Source of the DNA: Sphingomonas sp. PP-CE-1G-424
GTDB lineage: Bacteria > Pseudomonadota > Alphaproteobacteria > Sphingomonadales > Sphingomonadaceae
Assembly: GCF_004341085.1 (NCBI RefSeq)
Contig: NZ_SLXW01000001.1
Coordinates: forward strand, 434,001-498,000
Direction of reading: 5' to 3'
DNA: 64,000 nt
Part shown: piece by piece, positions 57,649 through 64,000 of the stretch
Layout of the letters: every line of letters begins with the position of its first letter
Position numbering within the stretch: the first letter of the stretch is position 1
Notes under the pieces: model-generated
Told to the model about the DNA's origin: nothing
Database searches by the model: none
What the model saw: only the letters and a program-made list of their open reading frames with translations
Made by a program: the position numbers and the translations under genes

Positions 57649-58730
57649 GGGGCTTTGGCTCCGGTGGCGAGAACCGCGGTCCAGTCGCGCAGAAAACGCT
57701 GGCGCTTGACGCGGTCGAGGTTGACGAGAAGTTGTGGGCCCACGCGGATCGGCCGCGCCTGGGCTTGGGGAAGGCGACGGGCGGCCACGTCGGTGCGGAC
57801 GGGCCACAGGCTGCGCTTGGCGAGCAGCGACTGGCCCTCGCGCGACAGCAGGAAATCGAGGAACAGCTTCGCCGCCGCCGGGTGCGCGGCCTCGCGCGCG
57901 ATGAACGCGATCCGCGAGGTGACGATCGTGTAATCCTGGAGGAACGCGACGCCGATGCGGCGATCGGTCCGCGCGCGTTCCAGCGCGTAGGAGCCGATGA
58001 CGTTGTACGCGAGGGCCTGCCGCCCCTCGGCGACGCCGCGCAGCATCGGCTCGCTGGTGCGCGACAGCACCGGCTTTGTCGCGGCGATCGCCTCGACCAA
58101 CGACCGCGTGTCGCGCGTAATCGCGAGATCCTCCGACAGGTACAGATAGCCGACATTCGAGCGCGCCGGATCGAACGTGGTCACCCGGCCTGTCAGGGCG
58201 CGCGCATTCTTCCGCAGCCATGTCTCCAGCGCGGCGTGCGTGCGCGGCACCTGAGCGGGCGGCACGAGGCGCTTGTTGTAGACGATCCCGATTGGCTCCG
58301 CGGTGACGCCGAACCCCATGTTCTTCCACACCGACACAGGCGGCAGCGCGGGCTTTTCGGGGCTCGCATAGCCCTGTGCGAAGCCGTCGTTGATGAGCTT
58401 GACCTGCAGGTCCATCGCCGACGACCAGACGAGATCGGCGGACATCTTTTTCGCGCGCGTCTCGGTGACGAAGCGGCGGTACATCTCGGTCGAGCCGATG
58501 TCCGCGTAGAGTACGGTGATGCCCGGATAGCGCTTCCGGAACGCGGCGACGACCGGCAGCAGCTCGGCGCGATCGGCATTGCCGTAGATCCGCACCTGCC
58601 GCTCGGCGCGCGCGTCGGAGATCAGCTGGTCGTAGGAGCGCGGATAATTGGCAGGGCGCTGCGCCACGGTCGTCGCGGCAAGCGCCGATAGCCCGGTCAG
58701 TATCGCGATCTTCACTAAAATGCGTGCCAT
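57645..58730 (-). CDS. periplasmic ABC-type solute-binding protein without a transporter
   Basis: A 361-residue family 1-type binding protein with a signal peptide (ILVKIAILTGLSALAATTVAQ). The two-lobe fold begins VRIYGNADRAELLPVVAAFRKRYPGITVLYADIGSTEMYRRF and continues with SADLVWSSAMDLQVKL, characteristic of the group that binds iron or phosphorylated and carboxylated compounds. No permease or ATPase genes are adjacent. It faces a TctD/TctE-like two-component system across 109 bases, an arrangement like PgtC-type sensory binding proteins. ATG 58730 is preferred because AGGAG lies seven bases upstream; ATG 58733 is adjacent. Confidence 0.85.
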   Translation of the reverse strand: MARILVKIAILTGLSALAATTVAQRPANYPRSYDQLISDARAERQVRIYGNADRAELLPVVAAFRKRYPGITVLYADIGSTEMYRRFVTETRAKKMSADLVWSSAMDLQVKLINDGFAQGYASPEKPALPPVSVWKNMGFGVTAEPIGIVYNKRLVPPAQVPRTHAALETWLRKNARALTGRVTTFDPARSNVGYLYLSEDLAITRDTRSLVEAIAATKPVLSRTSEPMLRGVAEGRQALAYNVIGSYALERARTDRRIGVAFLQDYTIVTSRIAFIAREAAHPAAAKLFLDFLLSREGQSLLAKRSLWPVRTDVAARRLPQAQARPIRVGPQLLVNLDRVKRQRFLRDWTAVLATGAKAP

Positions 58731-58795
58731 CATCACTCTCCTCGCCTTCCGTCTCTGTGTTCGGATAGACTGCAACGGTGGAGTACGAAGCGAAC

Positions 58796-58814
58796 CTGTC
58801 ACCAACCTTTCACG
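58796..58814. promoter_or_regulatory. possible response-regulator direct repeat
   Basis: TCAC at 58799-58802 and TCAC at 58810-58813, within CTGTCACC and CCTTTCACG, are 11 bases apart, about one helical turn. This is the typical spacing for OmpR-class regulators. It lies in the divergent promoter region between the binding protein and the response regulator. It is seen by eye only. Confidence 0.3.
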
Positions 58815-58839
58815 CCGATCGGGCGCAGGACGAGCCGTT

Positions 58840-59505
58840 GTGCGCATCCTGCTGATAGAGGACGACGCAGCCCTCGCGCGCAGTATCGCGGCATTGTTGC
58901 GCGCCGGCGGCAACGCGGTCGATCACGTCGCGACCGGGGAGGAGGCACTGTCGGTGGTCGCCGGCGAGCCTTATGCGCTCGTCATCCTCGACGTCGGCCT
59001 GCCCGGTATCGACGGCTTCTCGGTGCTCGAAACGCTGCGCCGTCGCGGCGAGCGCGTGCCGGTGCTGATGCTGACCGCACGCGATGCGCTCGACGACCGG
59101 GTGCGCGGGCTCGACCTCGGCGCCGACGATTATCTCCGCAAGCCGTTTGAACCCGAAGAACTGGAGGCGCGTGTCCGGGCGCTCGGCCGGCGGCGCGGCG
59201 GTGATCCGCTGCCGGTGCTCAGCGTCGGTACGCTGACGATCAACCGCTCGACCGGCGACGCGGACATAGCCGGCCGTGCGCTCGACCTGCGTCGGCGCGA
59301 GCGCGCGGTGCTGGAGGCACTCGCCACCCGAGCCGGTCGGGTCGTCCCCCGCGCGCTGCTTATCGGCGAGGTGTTTGGGTTCGACGAGCCGGTCGGCGAC
59401 AACGCGATCGAGGTCCATGTCACCCGCCTGAGGACCAAGCTCGCGCCAGACGGCCCCGGTATCCGCACCGTCCGCGGGGTCGGCTACATGCTCGATGCCG
59501 GCTGA
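58840..59505 (+). CDS. TctD/QseB-like response regulator
   Basis: A 221-residue OmpR-class regulator. The receiver has the acidic pair EDD (7-9), phospho-acceptor Asp51 in VILDVGLPGIDGF and Lys in YLRKPF. The winged-helix domain contains LDLRRRERAVLEALATRAGRVVPR, VHVTRLRTKL and VRGVGYML. It starts with GTG at 58840, with GCAGGA upstream, giving the normal M-R-I-L-L-I-E-D-D. Its end overlaps the kinase gene by eleven bases. It is divergent from the binding-protein gene, which is its probable target. Confidence 0.92.
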   Translation: MRILLIEDDAALARSIAALLRAGGNAVDHVATGEEALSVVAGEPYALVILDVGLPGIDGFSVLETLRRRGERVPVLMLTARDALDDRVRGLDLGADDYLRKPFEPEELEARVRALGRRRGGDPLPVLSVGTLTINRSTGDADIAGRALDLRRRERAVLEALATRAGRVVPRALLIGEVFGFDEPVGDNAIEVHVTRLRTKLAPDGPGIRTVRGVGYMLDAG

Positions 59506-60892
59506 GACGCAGACTCCTGCGCTACGCACGCGCCTGTTGGTCGCGGTTCTCGGACCGTTGCTGGCGGCGGCGATCCTGATCGGCGTGGTCGGTGCGACGC
59601 TGATCGCCGACGTCGTCCGCCGCACCAACGATCGTGTGCTCGGCGGTGCGCTCGGCGCGATCGCCGAGACGGTGCAGGTCGAACGCGGCGAGGTGACGCT
59701 CGACCTGCCGTCCGCCGCGTTCGGGATGCTGGAGAACACCGAACGCGACAACGTCTATTACCGTGTTGCCGTCGGGCCAGACCTGCTCACCGGCTATGCG
59801 GATCTGCCCGCGCCCGATCCCGCCACGCTCTCGATCGACGTGCCGCGCTATCGCTTCGCGCGCTACCGCGGCCAGCAGATCCGCATTGCCGAGGTCCGCC
59901 GCTCGCTCCCCCGGATCGACAAGCCCGTCATCGTCCAGATCGCCGAGACGCTCGACAACCGCGGCGCGCTCACCCGGCGGCTGATGCTCGCGCTGCTGAT
60001 CGGCGAATGCGTCCTCGTCGGTGCCGCCGCGTTGTTGCTGCGACCTGCGCTAGGCTGGAGTCTCCGTCCGCTCGCCCGCCTCCGCGGCGCGATCGAGGCA
60101 CGCGACGAACGGGCGCGCCCCGATTTCTCCCCGCTCGACACCGGTCCCCTGCCGCGCGAACTCCGCCCGCTCGCCGGCGCGTTCGACCGCCTGCTGGCAC
60201 AGCTCGACACCGCGACGGTCGGCGTCCGCCGGTTCACCGCCGACGCCTCGCACCAGATGCGCACGCCGCTGTCGGTCCTGAAGGTGCAGGTCGCACTCGC
60301 ACGGCGCGGCTCCGACGCCGAACGCCGCGACGCGCTCGACGAGATCGCCGATGCGGTCACGCGGCTCGAGCGCCTGGTCACGCAGCTGCTCGCGCTCGCC
60401 CGCGCCGAGGAAGCCGGCGTGTCCGCCCCGCTCGAGGCGGTCGACCTGCACGAGGTCGCTGCCGCGGTCATCACCCGCCGGATCAACCAGGCGATCGAGG
60501 CCGGCGTCGACCTGACGCTCGATAGCGAGGACGACGCGCGTCACATCGTCTCGGGCCACCGCACGCTGATCTTCGAGATCCTGTCGAACCTGATCGACAA
60601 CGGAATCCGCTACAACGCGGTCGGCGGCACGGTCTCGGTCAAGCTGGTGACATCGGCATCGGACACCGCGGTCGTCGTAGCGGACGACGGCCCCGGTATC
60701 CCGCCCGCCTGCCGCGACACGGTGTTCGACCGGTTCGTCCGCCTCGGCGGCGTCGCGAGCCCGGAGGGCAGCGGACTCGGCCTCGCCATCGTCCGCTCCG
60801 CCGCAGCCCGGTTGAACGCGACGATCGGCTTCGGCGACATCGAGCGCGGCACCACGCTCATCCTGCGGTTCCCGCGCGTGCCGTCAGAGTGA
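59495..60892 (+). CDS. TctE-like sensor histidine kinase
   Basis: A 465-residue kinase. The first transmembrane helix (LLVAVLGPLLAAAILIGVVG, about 14-35) is followed by a TctE-type periplasmic sensor domain (about 40-160) and a second helix (about 163-183). The H-box ADASHQMRTPLSVLKVQ has His253. The ATPase has NLIDNGIRYN, ADDGPGIP and GSGLGLAIV. The TctE/QseC-like N-terminus typically senses carboxylates, often with a periplasmic binding protein, consistent with the divergent binding-protein gene. The gene overlaps the regulator by eleven bases and its end overlaps the convergent glycosidase-like gene by nine. Confidence 0.92.
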   Translation: MPAETQTPALRTRLLVAVLGPLLAAAILIGVVGATLIADVVRRTNDRVLGGALGAIAETVQVERGEVTLDLPSAAFGMLENTERDNVYYRVAVGPDLLTGYADLPAPDPATLSIDVPRYRFARYRGQQIRIAEVRRSLPRIDKPVIVQIAETLDNRGALTRRLMLALLIGECVLVGAAALLLRPALGWSLRPLARLRGAIEARDERARPDFSPLDTGPLPRELRPLAGAFDRLLAQLDTATVGVRRFTADASHQMRTPLSVLKVQVALARRGSDAERRDALDEIADAVTRLERLVTQLLALARAEEAGVSAPLEAVDLHEVAAAVITRRINQAIEAGVDLTLDSEDDARHIVSGHRTLIFEILSNLIDNGIRYNAVGGTVSVKLVTSASDTAVVVADDGPGIPPACRDTVFDRFVRLGGVASPEGSGLGLAIVRSAAARLNATIGFGDIERGTTLILRFPRVPSE

Positions 60893-63883
60893 CACGCCGT
60901 ACAGCGCATGGTGCGCGAGGATGAAGAGCGTGCGGCCGTCAGCGCCGCCGATCACGAGCTGGAGCGGCCGTTCGGGAACATCGATCCGGCGCAGCAACGT
61001 GCCGGCCGGATCGTAGACGAACACCTGCCCGTTCGCGACATAGAGATTGCCGGCGGCATCGCGCGCGACGCTCTCGCCGCCACGATCGGCGACAATCTTG
61101 AGATCGGTGACGCGACCCTGGTCGCCGACGAGGCCCGAATAGGTGCGGCCTTCGGAGGCGTTGGTGAGCACGACGCGCTCGCCGGGTTTGGCGGCAACGA
61201 AGCCGTTCGCGTCGAGCGTGTCCGACCAGCGCCAGCCCTGATGATCGTCCGGCCCCTGGTTCCATACGCGGAACGCGGGCAATGCCAGCGACCCGTCGGG
61301 CGAGACATATTCCTGCGGCTTGGCCTCGCCCATCTTCGTCGTGAAGAAGTCCGTCATCGTCGGGAACTGGTAGCTCGTCGGATCGATCCGGTCGGCGAAC
61401 TCGCCGTTCGCCCAGACGTTGACGGGCAGCACCGTCGCGGCGTCGCGGCGGGCGCGGACCGGCGTCGGCGGAATCGCCTTAACCTCCGCGGGCTTTGCCG
61501 GATCGATGCTGTAGACGGTGCCGTCGCGGCCTGCCGACGACAGCACGAGCAGGTCGCCCGAACGATCCACCGCCAGATTGACCGCATCGAGAGGTGCCTC
61601 CGCGACGATCGACAGACCCTCCGCCTTCGACCAGCCGTGGATCCGTTGGAACTGGCGATCGATGAAATACAGCTTGCCCTTCGCATCGACGGCACCGCCG
61701 GCGATCGAATAGAACCCGTCCGCAAGCTTTTCAACGCCCGGCGATACCGGCACCGCCGAGGCCGTCGCGGCAGCCGGTGGCGCAGGCGGAACGTCGAGCT
61801 TGGCGAACTCGAGTTCGCGGACCTCCTGCTGGCGGGTCATATCCTTGATGCTGTTCTCGAACGGGAATTTGCTCGCGCGCAGATACGTGCCGCAACCCTT
61901 CGAATCGCAGCTCGCGAACCCGCTTTCGGCGTTCACATGGACGTTGCGGAAGCGGATATCGCCCGAATTGTAGAGCTTCACCGCCGCGTCCATCGGCTTG
62001 ATCGAGCGCGTGACTCGGTAGCCGTGATAATTGGCGAACACGATGTTGCGCGAGTTGCGGATCTCGGTCGAGATCGCGTTGACGCCGTCTCGCACCTCCT
62101 GCTCGGTCTGCGGCGCAAGGAACTCCCAGTTCTCGACATGATCGAGGACGATTTCCGCACGGTAATGATGCTCGGCCGACAGTTCGTAGACATGGCCCGG
62201 CGTCTTGGTGTTCGAGACGTGGAACCCGGCCGAAGCGAGCGTGTTCGGCGACCACAAGGCGGCGAAGGTGCCGCCGCCGCCATCGGTGACCCAGATGCTC
62301 GGATACTGGCCGTCGAACCGCGCGCGCGGATCGCCGAAGCCGATCGGGCTGCCCTTGGTCAGCACGGTGCCGCCGCCGCCCTGGATCTTGACGTCGTTGA
62401 CCATCGACGCCTCGCCCGCCTTCCACAGCAGCGCGGTCGCGCGCGGGTTCACGCCGCCGGTCCACAGACCCAGACCCGAGACGATCGCGTTGCCACCTTT
62501 CGCGCTCTGCAGCAGCGCCTTTGGACCGCCGACGCCCATATAGGCGGGCGTCTCGTCGGGCAGGTACAGATGCGTCAGGCTCGGGTGGAGCGCGATCAGC
62601 ACGCTGTCGGGCCGCAGCCTGATCGTGTCAGTGACGCGGTAGCGACCGACCGGGAGATACACCACGCGGTGCGTATCGATCGCGCGCTGCAACGCCGCGG
62701 TGTCGTCGGTCGTGTCGTCGCCCTTGACGTCCAGATCGTGCGCGTTCGCCCAGTCGCGCACCGGCGGCAACGCGGCGATCGCCGGCTTGCGTCGCTCAGG
62801 CAGGCGCGCGAGCGGCGCCATGACGATATCGGTCGCATAGGCACCGATCTGGCCGAGCCCGGCAAGCTTCAGGCCGTAGGAGAAATCGCCGACCCGGTAG
62901 CGTGTGCCTGCCCCGGCCACGGTCTTGCCGCTGTCGCGAAACCGCACGAAGGTCGGCGTGTTTACCGCCACCGCATTGTCGAACCCGATCTGCGTAAAGA
63001 CGCTGCTTTCGTTCGACACGACGACGCCCGCCTGCGCGATGTTCTCGAAGCGGACGTCCTTGCCGTACAGCGAATCCGAATAGCCGCGATCGATCTCTAT
63101 TCCGACGGGCGTATCGCGGATCGCGACGTTGACCAGGGTCAGGTCGACCTCGTGTTCACGGATCGCGGCATCGCGCTGGCCCTGGAAGTCGGAGTCGATC
63201 AGCGTGAACTGCCAGGCGGGCGATGTCTTCTCCGACAGGATGCCGTAGCGGCCGCCGAAGAACTTCAGATCCTCGAACTCGTTGCCCGCCTGATAGACGC
63301 CGGCTAGCCCAGAGCCGATATGGAAGTCGACGTGGCGCAGATAGCCGTGCTGCGCGACGCGGAACCGCACCGCGACCGCCCCGGCATTGCCCGCGCCGAT
63401 CCGGAAGTCGACGTTCGACAGCGTGGAATAGAAGGTGCTCGAGGTCGCGTCGAAGATCGCGGGGTCGAACGGCACGCTGGTGCGCGGCGGGACGGGCGCC
63501 TTACCGACGCGGTACTGGTCCTCGCCGGTGAACGCGACCATCGCCGCGACGCCCGAGGCATAGCCCGCGCTGTTGTCGCCGAGCACGATTTCCGGACGGG
63601 TCGGACCGACACCGAAGATCCGGACGGCGGAGCGGACGAAGATGGTGCGGCTGATCCGGTAGCGCCCGGACGGCAGGAACACGACTCCGCCATGCCCCCC
63701 GGCTGCGGCGGCATCGATCGCCTGCTGGAGCGCGACGCTGTCGTCGGCGCGGCCGTCGCCGACGCCCTGGACGGTGATCGCGCGCGGATCAGCGGGGGCG
63801 ATCAGGTAGACCGAGCTCGTCTTCGCCAAGGCCGGCGTCGAAAGCAGCAGCACCGCGGCGCCAAGCAGCCATCTCGCATCCAT
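60884..63883 (-). CDS. secreted pectate-lyase-superfamily (GH28-like) protein fused to a beta-propeller
   Basis: A 999-residue exported protein with a signal peptide (LLGAAVLLLSTPALA). It has two N-terminal pectate-lyase-superfamily entry motifs: VQGVGDGRADDSVALQQAIDAA near 40 and VKGDDTTDDTAALQRAIDTH near 385. Each leads into a right-handed beta-helix, as in GH28-related and tail-spike-like proteins. From about residue 715 the protein changes to SMP-30/NHL-like repeats (GGAVDAKGKLYFIDRQFQRIHGW, VAVDRSGDLLVLSSAGRDGTVY, AGNLYVANGQVFVYDPAG). A polysaccharide lyase or hydrolase on plant or own exopolysaccharide is likely, but no catalytic residues can be assigned. Confidence 0.82.
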   Translation of the reverse strand: MDARWLLGAAVLLLSTPALAKTSSVYLIAPADPRAITVQGVGDGRADDSVALQQAIDAAAAGGHGGVVFLPSGRYRISRTIFVRSAVRIFGVGPTRPEIVLGDNSAGYASGVAAMVAFTGEDQYRVGKAPVPPRTSVPFDPAIFDATSSTFYSTLSNVDFRIGAGNAGAVAVRFRVAQHGYLRHVDFHIGSGLAGVYQAGNEFEDLKFFGGRYGILSEKTSPAWQFTLIDSDFQGQRDAAIREHEVDLTLVNVAIRDTPVGIEIDRGYSDSLYGKDVRFENIAQAGVVVSNESSVFTQIGFDNAVAVNTPTFVRFRDSGKTVAGAGTRYRVGDFSYGLKLAGLGQIGAYATDIVMAPLARLPERRKPAIAALPPVRDWANAHDLDVKGDDTTDDTAALQRAIDTHRVVYLPVGRYRVTDTIRLRPDSVLIALHPSLTHLYLPDETPAYMGVGGPKALLQSAKGGNAIVSGLGLWTGGVNPRATALLWKAGEASMVNDVKIQGGGGTVLTKGSPIGFGDPRARFDGQYPSIWVTDGGGGTFAALWSPNTLASAGFHVSNTKTPGHVYELSAEHHYRAEIVLDHVENWEFLAPQTEQEVRDGVNAISTEIRNSRNIVFANYHGYRVTRSIKPMDAAVKLYNSGDIRFRNVHVNAESGFASCDSKGCGTYLRASKFPFENSIKDMTRQQEVRELEFAKLDVPPAPPAAATASAVPVSPGVEKLADGFYSIAGGAVDAKGKLYFIDRQFQRIHGWSKAEGLSIVAEAPLDAVNLAVDRSGDLLVLSSAGRDGTVYSIDPAKPAEVKAIPPTPVRARRDAATVLPVNVWANGEFADRIDPTSYQFPTMTDFFTTKMGEAKPQEYVSPDGSLALPAFRVWNQGPDDHQGWRWSDTLDANGFVAAKPGERVVLTNASEGRTYSGLVGDQGRVTDLKIVADRGGESVARDAAGNLYVANGQVFVYDPAGTLLRRIDVPERPLQLVIGGADGRTLFILAHHALYGVSL

Positions 63884-63937
63884 CGTCCGTCTCCCCGTAA
63901 ATGCAGTGTGCCCGTCGATCGCTCGCGAGCCGAACGT

Positions 63938-64000
63938 TCAGGCGGCGTGCAACACCAGGCCGTGCGCGACGATCGCGACCTGAGTCCGGTTGCGGACGTT
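63938..64000 (-). CDS. LuxR-type helix-turn-helix regulator, C-terminal end only
   Basis: The minus strand from the right edge reads N-V-R-N-R-T-Q-V-A-I-V-A-H-G-L-V-L-H-A-A before a TGA. This is the end of the recognition helix and last helix of a LuxR/FixJ-type DNA-binding domain, in which V-R-N-R-T-Q-V-A is close to the usual form. The rest of the gene lies outside the window, so the type of sensor domain is unknown. It is 54 bases upstream of the beta-helix gene on the same strand. Confidence 0.6.
   Translation of the reverse strand, partial: NVRNRTQVAIVAHGLVLHAA

Noticed and set aside
57649..58329. N-terminal extension of the porin by 227 codons
   Set aside because: It lies opposite in frame to the binding-protein gene, and the porin has its own signal peptide at 57648.

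Overview
The window looks like chromosomal DNA of an alphaproteobacterium of the order Sphingomonadales, most likely Sphingomonas or a close relative. The reasons are high GC with strong third-position GC, many GTG/TTG starts, tight ATGA-type gene overlaps, sphingomonad-style palindromic repeats between genes, a serC RNA leader of the alphaproteobacterial type, and a PrsK/PrsR/XrtA glycosyltransferase set. This is inference from sequence; no database was searched. I see no rRNA, tRNA, CRISPR array, intact insertion sequence or prophage. Two CDS are cut by the window edges.

Layout. 1-5.2 kb: housekeeping genes (mnmA, a UVR protein, a PhzF enzyme, a cation efflux protein, pdxH). 4.3-7.9 kb: the NHEJ pair ku-ligD; ligD carries an in-frame copy of a palindromic repeat. 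8.3-11.8 kb: a circularly permuted ATP-grasp/alpha-E fusion with a transglutaminase. 12-17 kb: a small acidic protein, a DnaJ-class chaperone, a YihY protein, fabI, an overlapping DUF4160/DUF2442 pair, aroC and a secreted Gly/Thr/Met-rich protein. 17-23 kb, minus strand: purA, hisZ, a DUF559 nuclease, serA and serC (with RNA leader). 23-29 kb: extensin-like lipoprotein, LOG-family protein, membrane cytochrome c, pheA, and a PepSY/two-component operon. 29-32 kb: an ABC-F ATPase and a DUF815 ATPase. 32-40 kb: the exopolysaccharide/PEP-CTERM regulatory cluster (TPR protein, prsR, prsK, sugar transferase) divergent from mannose-1-phosphate guanylyltransferase. 40-45.7 kb: a DUF885 peptidase, a sialidase-like protein and a GH3 glucosidase.

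45.8-58.7 kb is the most distinctive part. It is a nearly unbroken minus-strand run: solute-binding protein, porin, CitMHS carrier, alpha/beta hydrolase, serine dehydratase, M3 peptidase, cysteine-desulfhydrase-like PLP enzyme and a fused 5-oxoprolinase/hydantoinase. It diverges from a TctD/TctE-like two-component system at 58.8-60.9 kb. The enzymes together could turn a gamma-glutamyl/cysteinyl compound (for example glutathione or 5-oxoproline) into glutamate and pyruvate, with the binding protein possibly serving as a sensor. That reading is a hypothesis. A secreted beta-helix/beta-propeller fusion and the tail of a LuxR-type regulator close the window.

Palindromic intergenic repeats of at least four types recur throughout. 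Three copies affect genes directly: one lies in frame inside ligD, and two supply the ribosome binding site of the downstream gene.
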